A stretch of 64,000 nt of DNA from Bradyrhizobium sp. CCGE-LA001 (GTDB lineage: Bacteria; Pseudomonadota; Alphaproteobacteria; Rhizobiales; Xanthobacteraceae), in the NCBI RefSeq assembly GCF_000296215.2, contig NZ_CP013949.1, positions 3,651,501-3,715,500 of the forward strand, written 5' to 3'. Below are positions 1 to 8,873 of the stretch, piece after piece. Position 1 is the first letter of the stretch; the number at the start of each line of letters is the position of its first letter. The notes beneath the pieces were generated by a model. The model was not told where the DNA came from, searched no databases, and saw only the letters and a program-made list of their open reading frames with translations. The position numbers and the translations under genes are program-made.

Positions 1-221
1 CGAAGACGTCGGCGCGCGGGAGCGAGCAGCGCATTGCCCTGCTGAGAGATCGGGGCTTCACCAGTATCGAAAGATGGCTGACGCTGCGCCATGGCACCGG
101 CATCGGCCGCGACGATCTCATCGATGCCTGCGCGTGCGCGGTCGCGGCACGCGACAGCACGCACTCCGTCGGCGACGGCAAGACCGATCCGCGCGGCTTG
201 CGGATGGAGATCAACTATTGA
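1..221 (+). CDS. DUF429-family protein, C-terminal fragment
   Basis: The frame is open from the window edge to a TGA at 219-221, so only the last 72 or so residues are present. The segment with DDLIDACACAVAARDS, followed by a short tail ending RMEINY, resembles the C-terminus of DUF429 proteins, a predicted RNase H-fold nuclease family of unknown substrate. The aspartates of DDLIDA are the type of acidic residues conserved in that family. The start and N-terminal domain lie outside the window. No partner gene can be inferred. Family assignment is from recognition of the C-terminal motif only. Confidence 0.65.
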   Translation, partial: KTSARGSEQRIALLRDRGFTSIERWLTLRHGTGIGRDDLIDACACAVAARDSTHSVGDGKTDPRGLRMEINY

Positions 222-227
222 AGCGGC

Positions 228-455
228 TTATCCCTCGCGATCGCTTCCGCTTCCATTGTAGCCGCGACGATGATGAGCATGCTGCAGACGAACATCGTCC
301 TCATCGAGGCTTGCTGCTCTTTTTTCGTACTCCTCGGCCATCGCCTGCAATCGCTGCGCGGCGTCGCGATGCGCAAGCTCACCGGCGACACGGCGACAAC
401 GCTCGGCATGGTCAAGTAGGGCGCGCTTCTCGATGCTCATCCGCTGACAACGCAT
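228..455 (-). CDS. small conserved hypothetical protein
   Basis: A 75-residue ORF whose N-terminal half (LLDHAERCRRVAGEL, then AQRLQAMAEEYEKRAA) looks like a short amphipathic helical protein type that recurs in bradyrhizobial genomes, often as many paralogues with no known function. A nearer ATG at 440 would give MSIEKRALL. The C-terminal third is basic and histidine-rich and may be non-homologous. It is overlapped in another frame by a possible 29-residue peptide (ATG at 304, minus strand, ending 215) with a hydrophobic MFVCSMLIIVAA stretch. Only one of the two may be real. No clear ribosome site was seen. Confidence 0.45.
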   Translation of the reverse strand: MRCQRMSIEKRALLDHAERCRRVAGELAHRDAAQRLQAMAEEYEKRAASLDEDDVRLQHAHHRRGYNGSGSDREG

Positions 456-602
456 GGAAGGCGCAATGGTCCCCTCGCGCAGCAGCGGAACAGTGCGCTG
501 GCTTCTTCCACGATGCGGGAAAAAGTAGCAATATTTTCGGTCGGATCAGGAACATGGCATTTCAGCCGACGTTTAGGCTAAGGCTGCTGAGGGACAAAGA
601 CC

Positions 603-749
603 ATGTACGACGTCTGCCAATGGGCAACCGCGATGCTCGCGATTGCCTTTACGGCTCTGCTTTTGATCACGGGCCAGCGGTTCACTGAGTATCGACTGCA
701 GTATCAAGTGAGGATCCCGATCGTGGCGTTGGCAACGCTGCCGCCTTAA
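603..749 (+). CDS. tiny single-pass membrane protein, hypothetical
   Basis: A 48-codon ORF starts at ATG 603 behind GAGGG about nine bases upstream, which is a good ribosome site. The product begins MYDVCQWAT, has one hydrophobic segment (AMLAIAFTALLLITG, about residues 10-24) and a short basic tail, RLQYQVRIPIVALATLPP. This fits a small single-pass membrane protein, but no family is recognised. It stands alone between the minus-strand small gene and the GST gene. Evidence is the ribosome site, the hydrophobic helix and lack of any competing gene. Confidence 0.4.
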   Translation: MYDVCQWATAMLAIAFTALLLITGQRFTEYRLQYQVRIPIVALATLPP

Positions 750-834
750 GCCTTCCACGGGACGAAGAGCGACTTGCGCCGTGCGGCGTCTTGCCTAGAT
801 TGGGCGCGCCTCAGTCCATGCTCCCAAGGTCCCG

Positions 835-1539
835 ATGTCCGATCTGTTCGCCTTTCCCATCACCAAGCGCTGGCCGGCCAAGCATCCCGAGCTGCTTCAG
901 CTCTACTCCTTGCCGACACCCAACGGCGTCAAGGTCTCGATCATGCTGGAAGAGATCGGATTGCCTTACGAGGTCCATCTCGTCGATTTCGGCAAGGACG
1001 ACCAGAAGACGGCCGAGTTCCTCTCGCTCAATCCCAACGGCAAGATCCCGGCGATCCTCGATCCCAACGGCCCCGGCGGCAGGCCGTTGCCGCTGTTCGA
1101 GTCCGGCGCGATCCTGCAATACCTCGCAGAGAAGACGGGCAAGCTGCTGCCGGTGGACGCCGCGCGTCGCTACCAGACCATCCAATGGGTGCACTTCCAG
1201 ATGGGCGGCATCGGGCCGATGTTCGGCCAGGTCGGCTTCTTCCACAAATTCGCCGGCAAGGATTTCGAGGACAAGCGGCCCCGTGACCGCTACGTCGATG
1301 AAGCCAGGCGCCTGCTCGGCGTGATGGAGACGCATCTCGCCGGCCGGCAATGGTTCATGGATGACGACTACACCATCGCCGACATCTCCATGCTCGGCTG
1401 GGTGCGCAATCTCATCGGCTTCTACGGCGCGGGCGATCTGGTCGAATTCACCCAGTTCAAGTCGGTCGGTGCCTGGCTCGAACGCGGCCTTGCGCGTCCG
1501 GCCGTGCAGCGCGGGCTGAACATTCCGCAGCGGCCCTGA
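835..1539 (+). CDS. glutathione S-transferase family protein (YghU/YfcG type)
   Basis: A 234-residue cytosolic GST. The N-terminal thioredoxin-like domain carries TPNGVKVSIMLEE (about residues 28-40), the NPNGKIP segment with the cis-proline of the glutathione site (66-72) and the ES pair (89-90) that binds the gamma-glutamyl group. An all-helical C-terminal domain follows. The TPNG motif in place of a catalytic Tyr/Ser is characteristic of the YghU/YfcG (Nu-class) enzymes, which act as disulfide-bond reductases or peroxidases in E. coli. Substrate here is unknown. The gene appears monocistronic, with convergent csaA ending three bases downstream. Confidence 0.88.
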   Translation: MSDLFAFPITKRWPAKHPELLQLYSLPTPNGVKVSIMLEEIGLPYEVHLVDFGKDDQKTAEFLSLNPNGKIPAILDPNGPGGRPLPLFESGAILQYLAEKTGKLLPVDAARRYQTIQWVHFQMGGIGPMFGQVGFFHKFAGKDFEDKRPRDRYVDEARRLLGVMETHLAGRQWFMDDDYTIADISMLGWVRNLIGFYGAGDLVEFTQFKSVGAWLERGLARPAVQRGLNIPQRP

Positions 1540-1541
1540 GG

Positions 1542-1913
1542 CTAGAACAGCCGTCCGCCGTTCGGCACGGGCTTGCTCGGCTGCACCAGCACCACCTTTC
1601 CGTCGGCATCGGGAAAGCCGAGCGTCAGCACCTCGGAGACGACGGGGCCGATCTGGCGTGGCGGGAAGTTGACGACGGCGGCGACCTGTTGCCCGACCAG
1701 CGTCTCCAGCGGATGATTTTCGGTGATCTGCGCCGAGCTCTTGCGCACGCCGATCGCAGGGCCGAAGTCGATCCACAATCGCCAGGCCGGCTTGCGCGCC
1801 TCCGGAAACGGTTTTGCATCGACGATGGTGCCGACGCGGATATCGACCGCGAGGAAGCTGTTGAAATCGATGGTCGGCGATGTGGCGGCTGCAGGATCGT
1901 GGGTGACGTGCAT
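1542..1913 (-). CDS. csaA: CsaA-type tRNA-binding-domain chaperone
   Basis: A 123-residue single OB-fold protein matching the tRNA-binding domain found alone in CsaA. Recognisable blocks are FLAVDIRVGTIVDAKPFPEARKP, split here as DIRVGTIVDAKPFPEA near residues 24-39, then SSAQITENH and FPPRQIGPVVSEVLTLGF. CsaA dimers bind preproteins and have been described as a secretion-related chaperone; the family also binds tRNA. Length fits the family (about 110 residues) with a short N-terminal extension. The gene ends three bases after the GST stop on the opposite strand. Confidence 0.88.
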   Translation of the reverse strand: MHVTHDPAAATSPTIDFNSFLAVDIRVGTIVDAKPFPEARKPAWRLWIDFGPAIGVRKSSAQITENHPLETLVGQQVAAVVNFPPRQIGPVVSEVLTLGFPDADGKVVLVQPSKPVPNGGRLF

Positions 1914-2016
1914 GATCTGTCCGTTTGGAGGTCTGGCGTGGTTCGCAATATTGTCGCGCGAACCGGAGTTTCGTACAACGCCGCAGCCGAAGCATCACGC
2001 ATGCGCGAGGAACGAT

Positions 2017-2370
2017 TTGCCCAACATCATCTACGGCATCAAGAACTGCGACACCATGAAGAAGGCGCGCGCATGGCTCGACAGCCATGGCGTCGCTTAC
2101 GAGTTTCACGACTACAAGACGGCGGGAGTGGAGAAGGACAAGCTCAAGCAGTGGAGCGACAAGGTCGGCTGGGAGACGTTGCTCAATCGCGCCGGCACGA
2201 CCTTCAAGAAGCTGCCCGATTCCGACAAGGAAGGCCTCAGCGAGAAGAAGGCGCTGGCGTTGATGCTAGCGCAACCATCGATGATCAAGCGGCCGGTGTT
2301 GGAAATCGGCGGCAAGCTGCTGGTCGGCTTCAAGCCGAACATCTACGCCAAGGAAGTCAGGACCAAATAA
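2017..2370 (+). CDS. ArsC/Spx-family reductase (YffB-like)
   Basis: A 117-residue thioredoxin-fold protein of the ArsC family. The chosen start is TTG 2017, because CGAGGA sits just upstream and translation then begins MPNIIYGIKNCDTMKK, with the conserved single cysteine at residue 11 as in E. coli YffB (118 residues). The later block MIKRPVLEIGGKLLVGF carries the family Arg. YffB-like proteins are glutathione-dependent thiol reductases of uncertain physiological substrate, and arsenate reductase activity should not be assumed. Open reading continues upstream of the TTG but has no ribosome site there. Confidence 0.85.
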   Translation: MPNIIYGIKNCDTMKKARAWLDSHGVAYEFHDYKTAGVEKDKLKQWSDKVGWETLLNRAGTTFKKLPDSDKEGLSEKKALALMLAQPSMIKRPVLEIGGKLLVGFKPNIYAKEVRTK

Positions 2371-2396
2371 ACTTCGGTGCCGGGCCGCGCCGACCG

Positions 2397-3077
2397 TTAG
2401 TTCAGTTCGATAATCTCGGCGGGAACGCTTGAGCTGGACTGGTCGGCAAGCTCGACCACGTCCGCCGCCGCGATGCGGCCAGGGGCGCGATGAAACAGGT
2501 CGCGATCGATCACGGCGCGTAGCCGGGGACGCGGTGGCGCGTCATTTCCGCGCATCAGGTTCTTGATCTCGAAGCCGCCGTCCTCGCAGAAGGTCTTCAC
2601 CGACGCGATGATATGGCTGACCTTGTCCTCGGTCAGGAACGGCAACAGCAGCCGCTCATAGGCGACGATGCGTCCGGAGCTATCGTCGACATCGGCAACG
2701 CTGTAGATCGGAAGCCCGCGCGCGACGCATTCATGATAGGCGGGCATTACGAAGGGGGCGAGCCGCGGTCCGACATAGTCGTGCAGCAGGATGCCTTTGC
2801 CGGTGTGCCCATAGGCGCGCGAGATGCGCGTGTTTTCGCTCTGGATGATCAGGTGCGGTGTCGGCCCCGAGCCATCCACCGTGTAATAGATGAGATCGGA
2901 CAGCTCTTCCTCGAGGCGCGCGGGCTGGTACTCCCAGATCGCCGGTGCGACCTGCTGGCGCGCATAAAGTCGCAGCCACGTGTTCAGGAGATCACGCTGC
3001 CTGATCGACTTGACGACGGAGGGCGCGGCGCTTGCGAAATCCAAAACAATATTCCCGGCATTCAAAAGCCCGCACAT
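2397..3077 (-). CDS. PAS-fold domain protein (PAS_5-like), function unknown
   Basis: The product starting at ATG 3077 (MCGLLNAGNIVLDF) is about 226 residues. Its central part, RDLLNTWLRLYARQQ through IYSVADVDDSSGRIVAYERLLLPFL, follows the pattern of the PAS_5 family common in rhizobia: an LLxxW start, a strand-rich sensor core and a YERLLLPL ending. The C-terminal extension is basic. Such stand-alone PAS proteins may sense a small molecule, but no output domain is present. The frame stays open upstream to 3368; the internal ATG is preferred because homology-like sequence starts there and GAGG lies just ahead, although spacing is short. Confidence 0.6.
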   Translation of the reverse strand: MCGLLNAGNIVLDFASAAPSVVKSIRQRDLLNTWLRLYARQQVAPAIWEYQPARLEEELSDLIYYTVDGSGPTPHLIIQSENTRISRAYGHTGKGILLHDYVGPRLAPFVMPAYHECVARGLPIYSVADVDDSSGRIVAYERLLLPFLTEDKVSHIIASVKTFCEDGGFEIKNLMRGNDAPPRPRLRAVIDRDLFHRAPGRIAAADVVELADQSSSSVPAEIIELN

Positions 3078-3406
3078 GATCCTCGCCGCGGGAAAATTTT
3101 CTATGAAGGCTGGCGCGCGGGACGAAAGACCGTTAACGACGACTTGACGACCGGTGCTTTTGCGAACCGGGAGGCCGGGCAGGCGCATCAAACATCTCCG
3201 ACTAAGGGAGCATTTGTATCCCAGTCGGAGGCCTGATCTGCTCAGCTTTCCGCCTTGCCTAACCCCCGTCACCTCCGGCATATTCCGCGCCCGGAGGCGG
3301 CGTTCCGGATGGGCTCCAAGGATAGGCTCCAAGACCTCCGGAAAGCCGAAGTAAACAAGGACAGCCACGCGCGGCCAGCGCGTTGCGCGGGCAGGGGGAA
3401 ATCTGT

Positions 3407-4154
3407 TTGGCTGATGAGTTCATTCTCGAAACGGAAGGCTTGACCAAGGAGTTCGCGGGCTTCTTCGCCGTACGCGACGTTGCGCTCAAGGTTCGCCGTG
3501 GGAGCATCCATGCGTTGATCGGCCCGAACGGGGCCGGCAAGACGACCTGCTTCAACCTTCTGACCAAGTTCCTCAAACCGTCTGCCGGGAAGATTCTGTA
3601 CAAGGGGCAGGACATCACGGCGATGGCGCCGGCCGACGTGGCCCGCATGGGTCTGGTTCGTTCGTTCCAGATTTCGGCGGTATTTCCGCATCTCACCGCG
3701 CTGGAGAACGTCCGCGTTGCGCTTCAGCGCCAGCACGGCTCCTCGTTCGACTTCTGGCGTTCGAAATCCGTGCTCAACCGCTTCAACGACCGCGCGCGCG
3801 AGCTGTTGAACGATGTCGGCCTCAGCGAGTTTGCCAACACGCCCGCAGTCGAGATGCCCTACGGGCGCAAGCGCGCACTGGAGATCGCAACGACGCTGGC
3901 ACTCGACCCTGAGATGATGCTGCTGGACGAGCCGATGGCCGGCATGGGCCACGAGGACATCGACAAGATCGCGGCGCTGATCAAGCGCATCTCCGCGAAA
4001 TACACCATCCTGATGGTCGAGCATAATCTGAGCGTCGTGGCCAATCTCTCCGACATCATCACCGTGCTGACGCGCGGGCAGGTGCTCGCGCAGGGCCATT
4101 ACTCGGAGCTCACCAAGGACGAGCGCGTCAAGGAAGCCTATCTGGGAGCCGGTC

Positions 4155-4162
<8 letters not shown>
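3407..4162 (+). CDS. livG: branched-chain-type ABC transporter ATPase, LivG-like
   Basis: A cytoplasmic ATPase of a HAAT-type importer, 251 residues. Walker A GPNGAGKT is at about 39-46 and Walker B is in MMLLDEPMAGM. The H-loop is in LMVEHNLSVV. The usual LSGGQ signature is replaced by MPYGRKRALEIA, the known variation of the LivG branch. TTG 3407 is chosen because GGGGGA precedes it by about eight bases; an upstream TTG at 3383 has no such site. It is the first gene of a five-gene operon and overlaps the second ATPase gene by eight bases. Substrate cannot be read from the ATPase. Confidence 0.88.
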
Positions 4163-4901
<739 letters not shown>

Positions 4902-4934
4902 AACGCCAAAGAAGAATTGAAAAAGGAAAGTTGC

Positions 4935-6158
4935 ATGAACACCAGGTCGATTGCGTCATTGCTGCTGACTACCGCGCTGACCTTCGCCGCGGCAGGCGTT
5001 GCATCCGCGCAGGACAAGACCGTCAAGATCGGCGCGCTGTCGGATCAGTCCGGGCTCTACGCGGACCTCGGCGGACCGGGCTCGACGCTGGCGGCACGAA
5101 TGGCCGTCGAGGATTCCGGCTTGGCGGCGAAGGGCTGGAAGATCGACATCATCTCGGGTGACCACCAGAACAAGCCCGACATCGGGACCACGATCGCGCG
5201 GCAATGGTTCGACGTCGACAAGGTCGACATCGTCGTCGACGTGCCGAACTCGGGCGTCGCGCTGGCCGTCAACAACGTCGTCAAGGAAAAGAACGGCGTC
5301 TACATCAATTCGGGTGCGGCGACCTCCGACCTCACCAACGCACAGTGCTCGCCCAACACGGTGCACTGGACCTACGACACCTACATGCTGGCCCATACCA
5401 CCGGCCAGGCGCTGGTGAAGGCCGGCGGTGACACCTGGTTCTTCCTGACAGCCGACTACGCCTTCGGCGCCGCGCTCGAGCGCGACACCACGGCTGTCAT
5501 CACTGCGAATGGCGGCAAAGTGGTGGGTGGCGTCAAGCATCCGCTGAACACGCCGGATTTCTCCTCGTTCCTGCTTCAGGCGCAGGCCTCCAAGGCCAAG
5601 ATCATCGGTCTTGCCAATGCCGGCGGCGACACCACGAACACGATCAAGCAGGCGGCCGAGTTCGGCATCGTCAAGGGCGGTCAGAAGCTCGCGGCACTGC
5701 TGCTGTTCCTCACCGACGTCAAGGCCATCGGTCTGGAGACGGCACAGGGCCTCAACTTCACAGAGACGTTCTATTGGGACATGAACGATCAGACCCGGGC
5801 GTTCTCCAAGCGTTTCGCGGAGAAGATGAAGAACAATGCGCCGCCGACCATGGTGCAGGCCGGCGTTTATTCGGGTGTTCGTCATTACCTCAAGGCACTG
5901 GAAGCGCTGGGCGGCAACCCGCATGACGGCGTCAAGATCGTCGAGAAGATGAAGTCGATGCCGACCGAGGACGACCTGTTCGGCAAGGGCGAGATTCAGC
6001 CCAACGGCCGCACCATCCACAGCGCCTACCTCTTCGAGGTCAAGAAGCCCTCGGAGTCCAAGGGGCCGTGGGATTTCTACAAGCTCGTCGGCACGGTGCC
6101 GGGCGACCAGGCGTTCACGCCGCTGTCCGAGAGCAAGTGCGCGCTGCTCAAGAAGTAA
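4935..6158 (+). CDS. periplasmic ABC substrate-binding protein, Liv/HAAT type
   Basis: A 407-residue exported binding protein. The signal peptide is MNTRSIASLLLTTALTF plus an ASA-Q cleavage region, followed by QDKTVKIGALSDQSGLYADLGG, which is the peripla_BP type 1 fold start. ATG 4935 is chosen with AAAGGA upstream; a TTG at 4917 would add six residues before the signal peptide. This branch of binding proteins in rhizobia is often linked to uptake of aromatic or organic acids rather than leucine, so the ligand is open. A closely related paralogue lies at 20476-21702. A strong hairpin follows the stop codon. Confidence 0.9.
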   Translation: MNTRSIASLLLTTALTFAAAGVASAQDKTVKIGALSDQSGLYADLGGPGSTLAARMAVEDSGLAAKGWKIDIISGDHQNKPDIGTTIARQWFDVDKVDIVVDVPNSGVALAVNNVVKEKNGVYINSGAATSDLTNAQCSPNTVHWTYDTYMLAHTTGQALVKAGGDTWFFLTADYAFGAALERDTTAVITANGGKVVGGVKHPLNTPDFSSFLLQAQASKAKIIGLANAGGDTTNTIKQAAEFGIVKGGQKLAALLLFLTDVKAIGLETAQGLNFTETFYWDMNDQTRAFSKRFAEKMKNNAPPTMVQAGVYSGVRHYLKALEALGGNPHDGVKIVEKMKSMPTEDDLFGKGEIQPNGRTIHSAYLFEVKKPSESKGPWDFYKLVGTVPGDQAFTPLSESKCALLKK

Positions 6159-6166
6159 GACCAACA

Positions 6167-6191
6167 GCCCGCCGGCTGCGAGCCGGCGGGC
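6167..6191 (+). promoter_or_regulatory. perfect 11-bp hairpin between binding-protein and permease genes
   Basis: GCCCGCCGGCT and its exact reverse complement are separated by a three-base loop, starting eight bases after the binding-protein stop. No T-run follows, so it is not a standard intrinsic terminator. Similar hairpins after binding-protein genes are known to stabilise the upstream mRNA or reduce downstream expression, which would suit the excess of binding protein over permease. Confidence 0.55.
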
Positions 6192-6229
6192 AGCTCTAGG
6201 GAACGCCGAAGGGACCGGGTGCGGGATCG

Positions 6230-7093
6230 ATGCAGGCTCTTTACGCTCAGCTACTGGTGGGACTGATCAACGGCTCGTTCTACGCGCTGCTCAGTCTCGG
6301 ACTTGCCGTGATCTTCGGCATGCTCAACATCATCAACTTCGCCCACGGTGCGCTCTACATGATGGGCGCGTTCGTCGCCTATTTCCTGTTGAACCTCGGC
6401 GGCATCAATTATTGGTGGGCGTTGCTGCTGGCGCCGATTATCGTCGGCATCTTCGGCATGATCCTGGAACGGACCATGCTGCAATGGCTGACCGGGCTCG
6501 ATCACCTCTACGGCCTGCTGCTGACCTTCGGCATCGCGCTGATCGTGCAGGGCGTCTTCCAGAACTATTTCGGCTCCTCGGGCCTGCCTTACGCCATTCC
6601 GGACCAGCTCAAGGGCGGCATGAATCTCGGCTTCATGTTCCTGCCGATCTATCGCGGCTGGGTCGTCGTGTTCTCGCTGGTGGTGTGCCTTGCGACCTGG
6701 TTCCTGATCGAGAAGACGCAGCTCGGCGCTTACCTGCGCGCCGCCACTGAAAATCCGACGCTGGTGCGCGCCTTCGGCATCAACGTGCCGCGCATGATCA
6801 CGCTGACTTACGGTCTCGGCGTCGGCCTTGCCGCGCTCGCCGGCGTGCTCTCGGCACCGATCAACCAGGTGCGGCCGCTGATGGGCGCCGACCTCATCAT
6901 CGTCGTGTTCGCGGTGGTCGTCATCGGCGGCATGGGATCGATCATGGGCTCCATCATCACCGGCTTTGCGCTCGGCGTGATCGAGGGCCTGACCAAATAT
7001 TTCTATCCCGAGGCCTCCAACACCGTCGTGTTCGTGCTGATGGTGCTGGTGCTCTTGGTGAAGCCAACGGGATTGACGGGAAGGGCAGCCTGA
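6230..7093 (+). CDS. livH: branched-chain-type ABC transporter permease, LivH-like
   Basis: A 287-residue inner-membrane permease of the HAAT family. It begins MQALYAQLLVGLINGSFYAL, with the FGMLNIINFAHGALYMMGAF segment characteristic of LivH (about residues 29-48). Some eight hydrophobic segments follow. It pairs with the LivM-like permease, whose gene begins one base after its stop. Together with two ATPases and the preceding binding protein this makes a complete importer. Confidence 0.9.
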   Translation: MQALYAQLLVGLINGSFYALLSLGLAVIFGMLNIINFAHGALYMMGAFVAYFLLNLGGINYWWALLLAPIIVGIFGMILERTMLQWLTGLDHLYGLLLTFGIALIVQGVFQNYFGSSGLPYAIPDQLKGGMNLGFMFLPIYRGWVVVFSLVVCLATWFLIEKTQLGAYLRAATENPTLVRAFGINVPRMITLTYGLGVGLAALAGVLSAPINQVRPLMGADLIIVVFAVVVIGGMGSIMGSIITGFALGVIEGLTKYFYPEASNTVVFVLMVLVLLVKPTGLTGRAA

Positions 7094-7094
7094 T

Positions 7095-8063
7095 ATGACG
7101 ACCCTGACGGACGACACGCTGCCGGTAAGTCCTCGCGCCATGCGCGACGAGATGATCGTTTTCGTGGTGATGGCGCTGCTGCTGGCGGCGGTGCCGTTCA
7201 CGGGAGTCTACCCGTTCTTCGTGATGCAGGCGCTGTGCTTCGCGCTGCTCGCCTGTGCCTTCAACCTACTGGTCGGCTATGGCGGCCTGCTGTCGTTCGG
7301 CCACGCGATGTTCCTGGGAACGGCGGGCTATTGCAGCGCGCATGCGCTGAAAGTGTGGGCGCTGCCACCCGAGCTCGGCATCCTCGTTGGCGTCGTCGCG
7401 GCGTTCGCGCTGTCGATCATCACTGGCTACATCTCGATCCGCCGCCAGGGCATCTATTTCTCGATGATCACGCTGGCGCTGTCGCAGCTCCTGTACTTCA
7501 TCTATCTCCAGGCTCCGTTCACCCATGGTGAGGACGGCATCCAGGGCATTCCGCAGGGGCGCATGTTCGGCGTGCTCGACCTCTCCAAGCCGACGGTGCT
7601 CTATTACGTGGTGCTGGTCAGTTTCCTCGCCGGCTTCCTCCTGATCTTCCGCATCATCAACTCCCCGTTCGGCGAGGTGCTGAAGTCGATCCGCGAGAAC
7701 GAGCAGCGCGCGATCTCGCTGGGCTATCGCACCGATCAGTACAAGTTCCTGGCCTTCGTCCTGTCGGGCACGCTGGCCGGCTTTGCCGGTGCGCTGAAGG
7801 TGTTCGTGGCACAGAACGCCTCACTCACCGACGTGCACTGGTCGATGTCGGGCGAGGTCGTGCTGATGACGCTGGTTGGCGGTCTCGGCACCATCTTTGG
7901 TCCCGTGGTCGGCGCCTTCGTGATCATCGCCATGCAGCAATATCTGGCGGGGTTTGGCCAATGGGTGACAGTGATCCAGGGCGCGATCTTCGTGGTCTGC
8001 GTGCTCACCTTCCGCCGCGGTGTCATCGGCGAAATTGCGCATTACTTCCGACGATCGCTCTAA
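7095..8063 (+). CDS. livM: branched-chain-type ABC transporter permease, LivM-like
   Basis: A 322-residue inner-membrane permease. The segment FNLLVGYGGLLSFGHAMFLG and the later RRQGIYFSMITLALSQ are LivM hallmarks, and the EAA-like loop IRENEQRAISLGYRTDQYK contacts the ATPase. Length is typical. It is the last gene of the importer operon (livG, livF, binding protein, livH, livM). A GC-rich hairpin at 8119-8144 may end the transcript. Confidence 0.9.
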   Translation: MTTLTDDTLPVSPRAMRDEMIVFVVMALLLAAVPFTGVYPFFVMQALCFALLACAFNLLVGYGGLLSFGHAMFLGTAGYCSAHALKVWALPPELGILVGVVAAFALSIITGYISIRRQGIYFSMITLALSQLLYFIYLQAPFTHGEDGIQGIPQGRMFGVLDLSKPTVLYYVVLVSFLAGFLLIFRIINSPFGEVLKSIRENEQRAISLGYRTDQYKFLAFVLSGTLAGFAGALKVFVAQNASLTDVHWSMSGEVVLMTLVGGLGTIFGPVVGAFVIIAMQQYLAGFGQWVTVIQGAIFVVCVLTFRRGVIGEIAHYFRRSL

Positions 8064-8118
8064 GTAATTGATCTACCGTCGATTTACTCGCCGCTGGAAA
8101 GCGGTGGATGATCCGGCT

Positions 8119-8144
8119 CCGCGCGCGAGATGACACGCGCGCGG
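8119..8144 (+). terminator. GC-rich hairpin after the Liv-type operon
   Basis: CCGCGCGCG pairs with CGCGCGCGG across an eight-base loop, 55 bases after the last permease gene. The downstream run is ATCGAAAATGG and lacks a T tract, so intrinsic termination on this strand is not certain. It separates the importer operon from the PHO-box promoter of the next operon. Confidence 0.4.
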
Positions 8145-8158
8145 ATCGAAAATGGTCT

Positions 8159-8176
8159 ATGACAGTTTCATGACAG
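8159..8176 (-). promoter_or_regulatory. PHO box (PhoB-binding site) upstream of DUF47-pit
   Basis: Read on the minus strand the site is CTGTCAT-GAAA-CTGTCAT: two identical seven-base half-sites as a direct repeat with 11-base periodicity, matching the PhoB consensus. It lies 41 bases before the DUF47 start codon. In Sinorhizobium meliloti the equivalent orfA-pit operon is controlled by PhoB, with pit lowered under phosphate starvation. The sign of control here is inferred, not shown by sequence. Confidence 0.8.
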
Positions 8177-8217
8177 CCCGTTCGGGCCTGACCATTTCCA
8201 GCCGGTAGCCTATCCCC

Positions 8218-8862
8218 ATGATGCGATGGTTTCGTGCTTTCCTGCCCAAGGAAGAACGCTTCTTCGACCTGTTCGACCGTCATGCCCAGACCGTGATCCA
8301 GGGCGCGATCGCGCTCCAGGGCATGCTGAACGGAGGCGAGGAGACGCCGGTCTATTGCCAGAGGGTCAACCAGTTCGAGAACGATGCCGACAACATCACC
8401 CGTGAGGTGCTGACGGCGGTGCGCCGCACCTTCATCACCCCGTTCGACCGCGGCGACATCAAGAACCTGATCACGTCGCTGGACGATGCCATCGACCAGA
8501 TGCAGCAGACCGCCAAGGCGGTGATGCTGTTCGAAGTCCGCACCTTTGAGCCGCCGATGCGCGAGATCGGTGGGCTCCTGATCGAATGCGCCAATCTGGT
8601 CGGACGCGCGCTGCCTTTGATGCAGTCGATCGGCCCGAACGTCGCCATGCTGACCGCGATCACGGAAGAGCTGGGCAAGTTGGAGGGGCGCGTCGACGAT
8701 CTCCACGACATCGGCCTGAAGGAGCTGTTCCTCAAGCATCGCGACGGCAATGCGATGGATTTCATCGTCGGGGTCGAGATCTATGACCATCTCGAAAAGG
8801 TGGCCGACCGCTTCGACGACGTGGCCAATGAGATCAACAGCATCGTCATCGAGCAAGTGTAG
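8218..8862 (+). CDS. DUF47-family phosphate transport accessory protein (PhoU-like)
   Basis: A 214-residue cytoplasmic helical protein of the DUF47/PhoU-like family, starting MMRWFRAFLPKEERFFDLFDRHA. It has the family's repeated acidic pattern, including FENDADNITREV and SLDDAIDQM, that binds metal in PhoU-type bundles. DUF47 genes adjoin pit genes widely, and the product is thought to modulate the low-affinity phosphate transporter. The pit gene follows after 11 bases and a PHO box precedes it. Two adjacent ATGs (8218 and 8221) are both possible starts. Confidence 0.9.
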   Translation: MMRWFRAFLPKEERFFDLFDRHAQTVIQGAIALQGMLNGGEETPVYCQRVNQFENDADNITREVLTAVRRTFITPFDRGDIKNLITSLDDAIDQMQQTAKAVMLFEVRTFEPPMREIGGLLIECANLVGRALPLMQSIGPNVAMLTAITEELGKLEGRVDDLHDIGLKELFLKHRDGNAMDFIVGVEIYDHLEKVADRFDDVANEINSIVIEQV

Positions 8863-8873
8863 GGCGGGCCGCC

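Noticed and set aside
3791..3880. Loss of the LSGGQ signature in the LivG-like ATPase
   Set aside because: The MPYGRKRALEIA form is normal for the LivG branch of these ATPases and is not a defect.
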